Notes: generated by a model from the letters alone, not told the origin. DNA of 45,762 bases from Verrucomicrobiota bacterium (GCA_014860005.1 JACZKP010000165.1:1-45762), one strand, 5' to 3'; shown: positions 8,611 through 15,955, counted from the first letter of the stretch. Made by a program: numbers and translations.

Positions 8611-11600
8611 TCAATCTCGATCCAACTCAACCACTTTTAGATAACCCAGGGTGACTGGCCCGAGCAAACCAGACTCCGGCAGCGGCGCATCCGGCTTGAA
8701 CGGATTCCACGTAGTCCAGGCAATCCGCTGATCCGCCGGCAAAGCAGCATCGCCGATAAGGCGGTTGGGCCACAGATTGGCCACGCGGATTTCGAGGGCG
8801 TTCTCACCCGTCACCAGCGCGTCAGTTAAATCCACGCGCCACGGCGCGGTCCACAGCGTGCCAAGTTCGCGACCGTTTAGCTTCACTTGGGCCATGACGG
8901 CGACTTTGCCAAGGTCGAGAAAGACGCGCGCGGTTGCATCGCGGACGCGCGGAATCGCCGGCGAAGCGAACGTCAACCGATAAGCCGCCACGCCGGAAAA
9001 ATGCCGCACCCGGGCATCGCCGTGCTTCGCCAGGTCCATCAATTCATTCAACTCGATTTGCCCGGGTGCGCCGCGACCCGGTTGGAACTCAACCCGCCAT
9101 GGGCCGGTTAATGGCAGCGCGGCTGGCAGATTGGGAACTTCGGCCATGCGCGTTCGGCTTCGGCTGGTTGTGATTTCGTAAGTACCAGATTGCCACGCGA
9201 GCAATTCCATTTGGCGACCTGATCCGCGCAGTTCCGCCATCGGCGACGTCGTTTGCACAACCCCGGTCTTGGGCAGAACCGGGACGCCATTGCGGTTGAA
9301 TCCCACCACGCGACCGCCAGCGGATTTGCGGAATACGACGAAGACGGATTCCGCCGGTTCAAGCGACAACGGTAGAAACGTGCGACCGTCTTTCTCTTCG
9401 TACACGGGTTGCCCCTGGATTTCCCCAGTGAGCGGATGCCACAACTCCGGCGCTTTGCCAGTCACACGAAAGGCGGCCAGTGCGACGCACGGTTCGCTGC
9501 TGCGGTTGGCCACAAAGTAAATGTCCGTCTTGCCGTCGCGACGATGCGTGTAGCGCAACGGACCCTCTGATTCAAAATCCGGCGGCACACCTTGCTCGCG
9601 CAGGATGGCGGCGAGCACGCTGTATTCGGGATACAGTTCCGGCTCAACCACCGTCTTGCCCACCTCGCCCCACGGCGCCATGCCGAACCGGCCCAACTCC
9701 ATCGCAGCCTGCCATTCACCGTCGGGCGCAAGCTCCGAATTCCAACCGGCAAGTGGCACGGGCGTCCCGCCCGTTCGATTTTTTCCAACCGGCAGCGCGG
9801 ATTGCGCGGACTGCCATTCACGATCCGAGTGAACGATTTGCGTCGCGCCACCGTGCAAGCGAATTTCCAATCCGGCAATCAGTCCCGCGGGGTTGGGCGA
9901 GTCTCCCGCGTTCTGCGCAGCAACGGCGATCAGGTTCGTGCCGCTTCGGAGCTGTGACGTGAGGTCCACCGTTTCGAGTCGTGTGAAGTTGTCACCGGAC
10001 GCGACGCGGCGGCCATTGACCCACAGTTCAAAAGCATTGTCGGCCGTCAGTGTCATGCGCGCTGACTCCACTTTGACTTCGGGCAACACCAGGGTTCGCC
10101 TGAAGTAACGCGTCGCGACCGGCGCCGCGCTGGCCGGATTGCCTTCCGCAAACCAAATCCATTTCGCGCCGGCAATGAGTTTGACCGGCGGCGCAACGTC
10201 AGACTGGGGCTTGGCCGCTTTGCTTTCCCACAGCACCCTGCCCTTGCCAACGCGGCGTTCGGTCCACGGTTGGCCAGACCCGGGGGCAGTTCCTCCCCAC
10301 ACGCCGTCAACCAGTTCCCTGATTTCCCTGTCACACTCCGGATGGCCGGAGAGACTTGGCGATTTGCGCGGCGGCGGGCCCACGACCGTCGCGCCGGCCC
10401 GAACCAGGTCGCCGATTTTTCGCAGCAAGGCCGGCGTCATGGTTTCCATGCGCGGCAGGACCAGCAGCCGATAACTCATGCCATCGGGCAGCACCAGCCG
10501 GCCATGCTTCACCTTCATTCGCTCAATCAACGTGTCGGGCGCGCAACCATCAAAATTGTAACCGAGGCGATCCGGCGGACTGCCGGGCATGGCGGACGCT
10601 GGCGGACGAAACACATGCGGCGCGCCTTCCGGAACGAGGAAGCAAATATCCGCGACGGCAAGTCCCTGGCGCAGCATGAACTGGCAGCGCGCGAGATATT
10701 CGTGATACGCCGGCACCATTTCCCACCAGGTCTGCGTGCGTTCCCAATGCACGCCGTAAGGTCCCATCGTCATGCCAGGCTGGCGGTCGAGCCAGGGTTG
10801 GTGCGCGTAACGGTGGAAAACGATGCGGTTCACGCCCGCGCAAAATGCCCAGTCGCCCAGCGTCTTGAGCTGGCCGGGATGAAACCGCCAGCGTTCCCGG
10901 TCATCGGAAGTAAACGCTTCCGCGGCCACGATGTTCTTCCCGCCCGTGTGCGCAATGGAACTTGCCTCAATGCAGGTGAAGAACGTGTCGAAGCCGCTGG
11001 CCCAGAATTCGCACATCGGCACGTCGGCCACGGCGCCGAGTGTCATGTCTGCGCACGGATTCATGTCGTAGGGTTCAATGGACAACCCGAAGCCGTGTCG
11101 CCGGCCAAGTTCCTTGAGATGCTTCGCGTGATTCTCCACCACCAGTTCCTGCGCGGTCTGGCGCATGTCCCACAGGAATCGTTCGGAAACTTCCAGGCTC
11201 TCCACCACGCGACCCGTCATCACGGGCAGGTAGCGGAGCGGATCGTAACCGCGCCGTTGCCGAAACGCTTCGCGGAACGCCGCCGTCCAGTTCTGTGCGC
11301 CCATTTCCCAACTGTCTATGTGGAGCGAGGTCCAGCCAGCTTGGCTGGAGGTTTTGCGCGGCCCCAGTTCACGCACCAGCGCGCCCACGAACGCCTCAAA
11401 GTGCGCTTCGAGTGCGGCTTTGTCGAACTTGTCGGATTCCAGACCGAGGCCGGGCGCCGGAGCGGGCCGCGTGTTGGCGCCGGTGCTGGTGCGACCGAAG
11501 CGCAGGATCGTCCATCGTCCCGGCGGCACGTCCCAGGCCAGACGGCCATCCGCCCGCAAACGATCCGAGAGGTCCAGAATTTCCGCTGACCGGATCACGG

Positions 11601-12297
11601 CGTCTTTCGGCAGGGAGGGATACTCCGCCAGGGATGGGAGAAAAGATTTCACGCCCGGCTTGGACGAATAAGGATGGCGCAGGTAAAGCGCCTTCTCGTC
11701 GAGATCAGCGATTTGGCTTCCATTGGTTGTTGCCGGAAAAGCCAGCACCGCCACGTCGGCATAAAACTCGTTCTGCGCTTTCAGCAATTCAGCGGGCAAA
11801 CCGCCGGTGCCAAAGTAAGGCGCACGCGGCGACGGGCGAGGCAGCGCTGCATTAAAATTCGCCGGCCCTGTGATTTCGACCGCACTGGCGACGATGTGTT
11901 GCATGGATTGCTCGGGCTTCACCCACGGTCCGCCGCTGCCGGTCCAGCCGGGTCCGGCATTCAGCGTGATCTGCAAGTCCAGGCGTTCCGCCTCGGTGAC
12001 GGCGTGTTTGAACAATGCCCGCCACTCATCGCCCATGAACGCCACCGGCCCGCGCGGAATGCCGACGTTCACCTCCATCATGATGACACCGCCAAGACCC
12101 GCGCGGCGCATGGCTTCCAGATCGGCGGTGATGCCGGCACGGCTGACGTTGCCATCCATCCAGAACCAATAAACCCAGGGGCGCGCTGCGAATGGTGGGT
12201 TGCGGAAACTGGATTCCAGTTTGCCGGCGCCGGCAGCCAAGCCGGACAATGCGAGGCAAAGTGTCAGCATCGCCAGCATCGGCCCAGCAATTCTCAT
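8611..12297 (-). CDS. GH106-type alpha-L-rhamnosidase family glycoside hydrolase
   Basis: A very large (about 1228 residues) exported protein with a signal peptide (MLAMLTLCLALSGLAAGAG). After it comes the GH106 opening: RPWVYWFWMDGNVSRAGIT, then GLGGVIMMEVNVG and ITLNAGPGWTGSGGPWV, which fits the catalytic TIM-barrel family acting on rhamnose-containing glycans. The C-terminal half has galactose-binding-like modules (FELWVNGRRVASGDNF; VKLNGRELGTLWTAPWRVDL). I chose the ATG at 12297 because it begins the signal peptide. The longer reading frame to 12480 runs through a palindromic repeat (12290-12423), with a hydrophobic segment that looks like a fortuitous signal. Residues GKNRTGGTPVP are encoded by another palindromic repeat. 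It likely acts in the periplasm or outside the cell. Confidence 0.85.
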   Translation of the reverse strand: MRIAGPMLAMLTLCLALSGLAAGAGKLESSFRNPPFAARPWVYWFWMDGNVSRAGITADLEAMRRAGLGGVIMMEVNVGIPRGPVAFMGDEWRALFKHAVTEAERLDLQITLNAGPGWTGSGGPWVKPEQSMQHIVASAVEITGPANFNAALPRPSPRAPYFGTGGLPAELLKAQNEFYADVAVLAFPATTNGSQIADLDEKALYLRHPYSSKPGVKSFLPSLAEYPSLPKDAVIRSAEILDLSDRLRADGRLAWDVPPGRWTILRFGRTSTGANTRPAPAPGLGLESDKFDKAALEAHFEAFVGALVRELGPRKTSSQAGWTSLHIDSWEMGAQNWTAAFREAFRQRRGYDPLRYLPVMTGRVVESLEVSERFLWDMRQTAQELVVENHAKHLKELGRRHGFGLSIEPYDMNPCADMTLGAVADVPMCEFWASGFDTFFTCIEASSIAHTGGKNIVAAEAFTSDDRERWRFHPGQLKTLGDWAFCAGVNRIVFHRYAHQPWLDRQPGMTMGPYGVHWERTQTWWEMVPAYHEYLARCQFMLRQGLAVADICFLVPEGAPHVFRPPASAMPGSPPDRLGYNFDGCAPDTLIERMKVKHGRLVLPDGMSYRLLVLPRMETMTPALLRKIGDLVRAGATVVGPPPRKSPSLSGHPECDREIRELVDGVWGGTAPGSGQPWTERRVGKGRVLWESKAAKPQSDVAPPVKLIAGAKWIWFAEGNPASAAPVATRYFRRTLVLPEVKVESARMTLTADNAFELWVNGRRVASGDNFTRLETVDLTSQLRSGTNLIAVAAQNAGDSPNPAGLIAGLEIRLHGGATQIVHSDREWQSAQSALPVGKNRTGGTPVPLAGWNSELAPDGEWQAAMELGRFGMAPWGEVGKTVVEPELYPEYSVLAAILREQGVPPDFESEGPLRYTHRRDGKTDIYFVANRSSEPCVALAAFRVTGKAPELWHPLTGEIQGQPVYEEKDGRTFLPLSLEPAESVFVVFRKSAGGRVVGFNRNGVPVLPKTGVVQTTSPMAELRGSGRQMELLAWQSGTYEITTSRSRTRMAEVPNLPAALPLTGPWRVEFQPGRGAPGQIELNELMDLAKHGDARVRHFSGVAAYRLTFASPAIPRVRDATARVFLDLGKVAVMAQVKLNGRELGTLWTAPWRVDLTDALVTGENALEIRVANLWPNRLIGDAALPADQRIAWTTWNPFKPDAPLPESGLLGPVTLGYLKVVELDRD
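9753..9775. repeat. In-frame palindromic repeat fragment inside GH106 gene
   Basis: GTGGCACGGGCGTCCCGCCC matches the left arm of the intergenic palindrome at 19577-19634. Read on the coding (minus) strand it gives TGGTPVP, lying between SALPVGKN and LAGWNSELAPDGEW. The gene stays open, so the fragment adds a short peptide to the protein. Confidence 0.65.
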
Positions 12298-12423
12298 TTT
12301 GCCCCGGAGCGCGACTGTGTCGTCTCGACCAGTCGCAGCAGACCGGCAAATTTGCCGCTGTTTGGATTGTCGCAGCGCTACGGCTGGTGCTTCGCACACA
12401 GCCGCGCTCCGCAAAATGAGAAT
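12290..12423. repeat. MITE-like element with terminal inverted repeats at GH106 5' end
   Basis: Outer inverted repeats ATTCTCATTTTGC (12290-12302) and GCAAAATGAGAAT (12411-12423) enclose inner ones: GGAGCGCGACTGTGT, starting near 12306, and ACACAGCCGCGCTCC, ending near 12410. These inner arms differ at one base. Outside lie near-identical direct repeats of CGCCAGCATCGGCC (12271 and 12424). The right outer arm overlaps the start of the GH106 signal peptide. There is no coding capacity for a transposase. It resembles a small non-autonomous transposon, or an insertion with partial duplication of the gene start. Confidence 0.7.
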
Positions 12424-12712
12424 CGCCAGCATCGGCCAGCGGGAGTAGGAACTTGATGTTTTCATTCTACCAAACAACACGAGGGTGACTTGGGGATGAT
12501 GGTGGACAACGCAGGATCGCTCGCCCGAAAAATTTTAAGACTGAAGTAATTCTTGGTGACAAGGCATCCCACGGCGCCATCCCGCCTGTTCATGAGTGGA
12601 AAGCTATTCGAGGAACTGACGTTGGCAAGTTTCGTTTGTGAGGGACTGTGATTCATGGAGAGCCTCCACGACCTTGAAATCGCACATTGTGACCGTGAAC
12701 CGCCGAGGCAGC

Positions 12713-12785
12713 GGAGCGCCGGTCTCCGACCCGGCGCGAAGCTGCGGTTGCCAACCAACACGCCGGGTCTGGAGACCGGCGCTCC
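12713..12785. repeat. Palindromic intergenic repeat, GGAGCGCCGG family, copy 1
   Basis: It begins GGAGCGCCGGTCTCCGACCC and ends with the inverse, GGGTCTGGAGACCGGCGCTCC. The copy at 19703-19774 is nearly identical across the whole 73 nt. The similarity also extends about 60 nt upstream (GGAGAGCCTCCACG here, GGAGAGCTTCCACG near 19646), so the mobile unit may be about 135 nt. The remainder of 12424-12949 has no convincing gene. Confidence 0.8.
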
Positions 12786-12891
12786 GGTTCATGGGTAGCT
12801 TCGACCTCCGAGAACGGACGCGCAGCGGCGGACGGGCCGACTGGAAAGTTGGCGTTACTTCTCCGGGAATCAGTGCTGAGACAGGCAAAAG

Positions 12892-12926
12892 AAAAAAGGG
12901 CGTTCCAGAATTAAATCCGGACGCCC
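12892..12926 (-). terminator. Rho-independent terminator of prepilin-like gene 1
   Basis: On the minus strand GGGCGT-CCGGA pairs with TCTGG-A-ACGCCC around a six-base loop, followed at once by six T. It lies 24 nt beyond the stop at 12950. Confidence 0.85.
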
Positions 12927-12949
12927 CTGAGAGTTTTGGGGTGCCGCCG

Positions 12950-13318
12950 TTACGGCAGCGAGTGTTCTGGAAGCGAACCGACGTTCGGGCAGCTCACGGC
13001 GGGGGCGGTACCGATCGTTAGGGCAAATACGTAATCGAGATTACCCACGGGACAAGTAGGGAGCACGCGGCCTCGAAGGTAGGCTGCCAGCGCTGCTTCG
13101 TCCGGCGCGTCGTTGCTGTGCTTGTTGTTTTCCAGTGCCCATTGCTGTAGGACGCTGTCCAGTTGGCGCAGGTTGTTAAGGCAGGCGTCCATCTGCGAGG
13201 TGCTCCGCGCCTTGACAAAGTTCGGCAGGGCAATGGCCGCGAGCAGACCAATGATGGCCACCACGATCATGATTTCCACGAGCGTGAAGCCGGCCCGTAG
13301 TTTTGGAATTACTTTCAT
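12950..13318 (-). CDS. Short type IV prepilin / pseudopilin-like protein 1
   Basis: A 122-residue protein with a class III prepilin signal: GFTLVEIMIVVAIIGLLAA near the N-terminus, cut after the Gly by a prepilin peptidase and bearing the conserved Glu at +5. The long helix continues IALPNFVKARSTSQMDACLNNLRQLDSVLQQWALE. A short C-terminal part holds two Cys (LPTCPVGN and AVSCPN) that could form a disulfide. ATG 13318 is chosen because AAGGTG lies 6 nt upstream; a GTG three codons earlier is weaker. It is a paralogue of the genes at 14046 and 15024 and has its own leader and terminator, so it is probably a separate transcript. It would be assembled into a pilus or T2SS-like filament. Confidence 0.92.
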   Translation of the reverse strand: MKVIPKLRAGFTLVEIMIVVAIIGLLAAIALPNFVKARSTSQMDACLNNLRQLDSVLQQWALENNKHSNDAPDEAALAAYLRGRVLPTCPVGNLDYVFALTIGTAPAVSCPNVGSLPEHSLP

Positions 13319-13346
13319 AACATTCACCTTGTTGCTGTTTTTTGTT

Positions 13347-13419
13347 TGCGGCGTAAACCAGCAGCAGGCGGTTTATTATGATTACGATATTCGTTTACTA
13401 ATTGCCCACTGCCACCGCA
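13347..13419 (-). promoter_or_regulatory. Candidate pseudoknotted leader RNA of prepilin gene 1
   Basis: Minus strand, 5' to 3'. TGCGG (13419-13415) pairs with CCGCA (13351-13347) and closes the motif. Inside, helix A GCAGTGGGC (13412-13404) pairs with GCCTGCTGC (13369-13361). Helix B GTAAAC (13398-13393) pairs with GTTTAC (13358-13353). B starts between the two arms of A and ends after them, so A and B cross as an H-type pseudoknot. Single-stranded AATTA and a TAATCAT-containing loop are conserved with the other two copies. It ends 28 nt before the start codon. It does not match a riboswitch I can name. Confidence 0.7.
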
Positions 13420-13477
13420 CACGAAAGTTAAGCACCATGAGTGCCAGTGTCGGGGGTGACCGCATATCGGAGCCAAC

Positions 13478-13505
13478 GTAACGCCGGTTTTCCAACCGGC
13501 ATACG
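13478..13505. repeat. Short palindromic repeat (GCCGGTT-TTCCAACCGGC type)
   Basis: CGTAACGCCGGTT and AACCGGCATACG form an imperfect palindrome. The same type, with GGTTGGAAACC or its complement at the centre, recurs at 15908-15955. It is intergenic. Confidence 0.6.
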
Positions 13506-13589
13506 CCGACTGGAAAGACGGGGTTATTCACAGGCGGTTCCGGGAAAGCTTCGGCCTTCAACTTTGGATGCGCATCGGGGGCCTGAACC

Positions 13590-13662
13590 GTAGCGGCGTC
13601 TCGGCAGAGCGCCGCATACTGGCTTTCGTTGGAATGGCGGCGCTCTGCCGAGTCGCCGCTAC
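13590..13662. repeat. Fold-back repeat (GTAGCGGCG family)
   Basis: GTAGCGGCGTCTCGGCAGAG at the left pairs with CTCTGCCGAGTCGCCGCTAC at the right, continuing inward as CGCCGCAT/ATGGCGGCG. The 73-nt unit makes a nearly perfect hairpin and holds no gene. Confidence 0.8.
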
Positions 13663-13677
13663 GTCGAGGTTTATGGA

Positions 13678-13960
13678 AAGCGGCGCTGAAGTCGCACGCA
13701 CTCCAAACGCTGGCGCGAGGTCCGGGCGTCTTCCTGCCGCGCGCAGCGTCTGGAGTGCGGCGCGTTTACCGCCGCTCTTTCGCAGGCGCGGGGGCGATGA
13801 GGCTGGCGGTTGAGGCATGATTTGCGCGCAGGAAAGCGGTGCTGAAGTCACCGCACTCCAGACGCTCCGCGAATCCCTGGCGACCCGGTGCTGCGCGGAG
13901 CGCCGACATTCTTGTCGACGTGTTTCGGGTAACGCGCGGACAAAAATGTCCGCGCTCCTG
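13678..13960. repeat. Cluster of related palindromic repeats
   Basis: The first unit runs 13678-13780: AAAGCGGCG and GCACTCCAAACGCT at the left answer AGCGTCTGGAGTGC and CGCCGCTCTTT at the right. A second, rearranged unit (GAAAGCGGTGCTGAAGTCAC, then GCACTCCAGACGCT) starts near 13831. A third (GGAGCGCCGACATTC to AAAATGTCCGCGCTCC) ends near 13955. The stretch from 13420 to 13985 has no convincing gene; open frames across it are translations of repeats. Confidence 0.6.
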
Positions 13961-13991
13961 GCTGCGTGAGGAGTTACCCTTGAAAGGGCAG

Positions 13992-14020
13992 AAAAAAGGC
14001 CCGAAGCAAAGCTTCGGGCC
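13992..14020 (-). terminator. Rho-independent terminator of prepilin-like gene 2
   Basis: On the minus strand GGCCCGAAGC, loop TTT, GCTTCGGGCC: a perfect 10-bp stem followed by six T, 26 nt after the stop of the gene at 14046. Confidence 0.93.
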
Positions 14021-14045
14021 TGTGAGTCAAATCAGTCCGTTCAAC

Positions 14046-14429
14046 TTACGGAAGCGTGTGCAAAGCGGGACTGGTCGTCGTAGCCGCCACAGCATTCGGG
14101 CAGGTCACGACAGGGTTGATAGTAATGTCGTCGGCAAACACATATGTAGCATTTCCGGAGGGGCATGTCGGGACCGTATCACCCTTGATGTAGGGGGCAA
14201 CCACCGTAGCGTCGGCCGTGGCTGTATCATCCTGGCCAGTTTCCAACGCCCATTGCTGAACGGCACTGTCAATCTGGCGCATGTTGTTGATGCATGCGTT
14301 CGATTGCGAAGTGTTACGCGCTTTGACGAAGTTGGGAATCGCGATTGCGGCGAGGAGGCCGATGATGGCCACCACGATCATGATTTCCACCAGGGTGAAA
14401 CCCGCTTTACGGGAGGTATTGATCTTCAT
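14046..14429 (-). CDS. Short type IV prepilin / pseudopilin-like protein 2
   Basis: 127 residues. After a basic leader (MKINTSRKAG) comes the prepilin cleavage and methylation motif GFTLVEIMIVVAIIGLLAA, then IPNFVKARNTSQSNACINNM and RQIDSAVQQWALE. The C-terminal module again has two Cys (PTCPSGN, VVTCPN), as in its paralogues, and a Thr/Ala-rich end. ATG 14429 has AAAGGCAG about 6 nt upstream. It shares leader and terminator architecture with genes 1 and 3. Fold class and export by the prepilin peptidase are known for the family; whether it is a major pilin, a minor pilin or a secretion pseudopilin is not decided here. Confidence 0.94.
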   Translation of the reverse strand: MKINTSRKAGFTLVEIMIVVAIIGLLAAIAIPNFVKARNTSQSNACINNMRQIDSAVQQWALETGQDDTATADATVVAPYIKGDTVPTCPSGNATYVFADDITINPVVTCPNAVAATTTSPALHTLP

Positions 14430-14456
14430 AGTTAACTGCCTTTCTGCGTTTCTGTT

Positions 14457-14530
14457 TGCGGCGTGAACTTCACAGCAGGCGGGTTACGATGATTACGGTT
14501 GTTGTTCACTTATTGCCTGCTGCAACCGCA
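14457..14530 (-). promoter_or_regulatory. Candidate pseudoknotted leader RNA of prepilin gene 2
   Basis: Same arrangement as at 13347-13419. Closing stem TGCGG (14530-14526) with CCGCA (14461-14457). Helix A CAGCAGGC (14522-14515) with GCCTGCTG (14480-14473). Helix B GTGAAC (14509-14504) with GTTCAC (14468-14463). In helix B the G-C pair replaces the A-T pair of copy 1, a compensatory change. The loop after helix A is AATAA, and the large loop holds CGTAATCAT. It ends 27 nt before the start codon. Confidence 0.72.
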
Positions 14531-14712
14531 CGTGTGGCTTTAGCAGCCAAGATGCCAAATCCGCCCGCTCCGGAAACCGCACCGCCTGACCCACCGGCGC
14601 CACCGGGGATTCCCCGGTGGCCCCGCACTTCCATGAATCCGGGAGCGCAGGCCGCCGGCCTGCCGTGTTGGGCGGCCCGCCAAACACATCGTTTCACCAT
14701 TCTTTCAGGACA

Positions 14713-14779
14713 GGAGCGCGGGCAGCCTTGTCCGCGAGTTTCAAAACCGGGTTCGCGCGGACTCAGCGGTCCGCGCTCC
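14713..14779. repeat. Palindromic repeat (GGAGCGCGG family)
   Basis: GGAGCGCGGGCAGCCTTGTC is answered at the right by GGACTCAGCGGTCCGCGCTCC. The outer arms resemble the inner inverted repeats of the element at 12290-12423. It is intergenic; 14531-14970 has no convincing gene. Confidence 0.6.
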
Positions 14780-14846
14780 GACCGACGGTGCATGGCGAGT
14801 TGCCAAGATTCCAGGATCGCGCATGGTCACACTCAACCAAGCGATC

Positions 14847-14919
14847 GGAGCGCCGATCTCCGATCCGGCGCGTTGGTTCGGATTGGTCGAAACACGCCGG
14901 GTCGGGAGACCGGCGCTCC
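14847..14919. repeat. Palindromic intergenic repeat, GGAGCGCCGG family, copy 2
   Basis: It starts GGAGCGCCGATCTCCGATCC and ends GGGAGACCGGCGCTCC. It has the same length and ends as the copies at 12713 and 19703 but a diverged centre. Confidence 0.75.
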
Positions 14920-14970
14920 GATTCTGATGAAGCCGGCAGTCGCGCTACCTTCTTGCGTTGAATACCCAAC

Positions 14971-14997
14971 AAAAAGGCCCGGACGTGGGTCCGGGCC
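14971..14997 (-). terminator. Rho-independent terminator of prepilin-like gene 3
   Basis: On the minus strand GGCCCGGAC, a four-base loop, GTCCGGGCC, then five T. It lies 27 nt after the stop at 15024. Confidence 0.9.
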
Positions 14998-15023
14998 ATT
15001 GTTGAAGAATTGTTGTTTCGTGC

Positions 15024-15398
15024 TTACGGAGCACCCAAGACATGGGGCGGCGTGCTGTCCGCGTTCGCACAGGTGACGCTAGGATTTGAACCCACCGTTC
15101 CGCCGAGAATGTAGTCCGTGTTACCCGAGGGACACTTGGGCATTTGAAGTCCCTTGATGTAATCCTTCACGTTGTCGGGACCGACAGGGTCGGAGTCTTT
15201 CTTGTTATTTTCCAGGGCCCATTGCTGAATGCCGCTGTCAATCTGCCGCATGTTGTTGATGCACGCATTGGCCTGGGCCGTATTGCGCGCCTTCACGAAG
15301 TTGGGAATCGCGATCGCGGCGAGGAGGCCGATGATGGCCACCACGATCATGATTTCCACCAGCGTAAAGCCCGCCTGGGTGGGTTTTGGTATTTTCAT
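15024..15398 (-). CDS. Short type IV prepilin / pseudopilin-like protein 3
   Basis: 124 residues starting MKIPKPTQAG, then the prepilin signal GFTLVEIMIVVAIIGLLAA with Glu at +5, then IPNFVKARNTAQANACINNM and RQIDSGIQQWALENNKK. The C-terminal part has the two-Cys pattern (MPKCPSGN, SVTCAN) of the paralogues. The frame is open upstream to 15467, but the extra residues would translate the conserved leader and precede the basic leader peptide, so the ATG at 15398 is preferred. The ribosome site is weak. It is the most upstream of three tandem paralogues on the minus strand. Confidence 0.92.
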   Translation of the reverse strand: MKIPKPTQAGFTLVEIMIVVAIIGLLAAIAIPNFVKARNTAQANACINNMRQIDSGIQQWALENNKKDSDPVGPDNVKDYIKGLQMPKCPSGNTDYILGGTVGSNPSVTCANADSTPPHVLGAP

Positions 15399-15416
15399 AA
15401 CTGGTCTTTGGTTTGG

Positions 15417-15489
15417 TACGGCGTGAACCCGGCGTCGAGCGGTTATGATTAGTACTAATTGGTTCACTTATTGCCCAACGCCAACCGCA
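15417..15489 (-). promoter_or_regulatory. Candidate pseudoknotted leader RNA of prepilin gene 3
   Basis: Closing stem TGCGG (15489-15485) with CCGTA (15421-15417, one G-T pair). Helix A GGCGTTGGGC (15482-15473) with GCTCGACGCC (15440-15431). Helix B GTGAAC (15467-15462) with GTTCAC (15428-15423). Helix A differs from copies 1 and 2 at several positions on both arms yet still pairs over ten positions, counting G-T wobbles. The AATAA linker and the TAATCATAACC loop part are kept. It ends 18 nt before the start codon. Confidence 0.72.
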
Positions 15490-15537
15490 TCATCATCGTA
15501 AACCCTGTCCAGATGCGGGCAATGCGCAACTCAGGCA

Positions 15538-15563
15538 GGCGTCAGTATTTTATACCCGACGCC
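15538..15563. repeat. Hairpin / operator-like palindrome
   Basis: GGCGTC-a-GTAT-ttt-ATAC-cc-GACGCC is a compact palindrome about 140 nt upstream of prepilin gene 3. On the minus strand it contains TATAAAATA, which could be a -10-like element inside a dyad. Role unknown. Confidence 0.4.
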
Positions 15564-15798
15564 CCTCCGTAAAATAGCGGATATACTTTTTCTAACCAGC
15601 AATGCAATGGAGAGGCGCTTGATGGCCGGGAAATGGACACTTCCCAGGTAACTGTAGAGAATGTGGACATTGACACGTTAACCACCCGTTTGAGCGGTAG
15701 CCGCCGTAGTGACGAGGCGGAGGCAATGTGAAGAGTCGCGCGCGAACTCCGCCTTACGTCGGCGCGTAATGCCTCAGTCTTGCCCGGCGAGAACGCTC

Positions 15799-15955
15799 GT
15801 AGCGCAGGATTCCATCCTGCCGTAGCGCGGATTTCCTATCCACTGTATCGCAGGGCTTCCAGCCTGCATGGCGATTGTCTCGGCGAACGCGATCGGTCTT
15901 CGACACCCTGCCGGTTGGAAACCGGCGATACCGCAGGTTGGAGACCTGCGTTACG
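15799..15955. repeat. Tandem cluster of short palindromes (GCAGGNTTCCANCCTGC type)
   Basis: Units are GTAGCGCAGGATTCCATCCT with GCCGTAG (from 15799), GTATCGCAGGGCTTCCAGCC with TGCATGG (from 15845), CTGCCGGTTGGAAACCGGCG (from 15908) and CCGCAGGTTGGAGACCTGCG (from 15931). Each is a 20-28 nt hairpin. The rest of 15564-16123 holds no convincing gene. Confidence 0.7.

Noticed and set aside
10270..11589. Plus-strand frame of 439 codons inside the GH106 gene
   Set aside because: It lies wholly opposite a clear GH106 domain and is Arg/His-rich, typical of antisense frames in high-GC DNA.
13404..13420. Sigma-54-like promoter (TGGCA...GGGCA) before prepilin gene 1
   Set aside because: The other two copies lack TGGCA, the spacing does not fit GG-N10-GC, and the bases are explained by the pairing of helix A.
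13839..14435. Plus-strand frame of 198 codons opposite prepilin gene 2
   Set aside because: It starts inside repeats and is antisense to the prepilin gene.
13347..15489. Known c-di-GMP riboswitch (GEMM-I or type II), SAM-II or preQ1-II
   Set aside because: I could not match the conserved loop sequences or helix arrangement of these classes from memory; a model search would be needed to exclude them formally.
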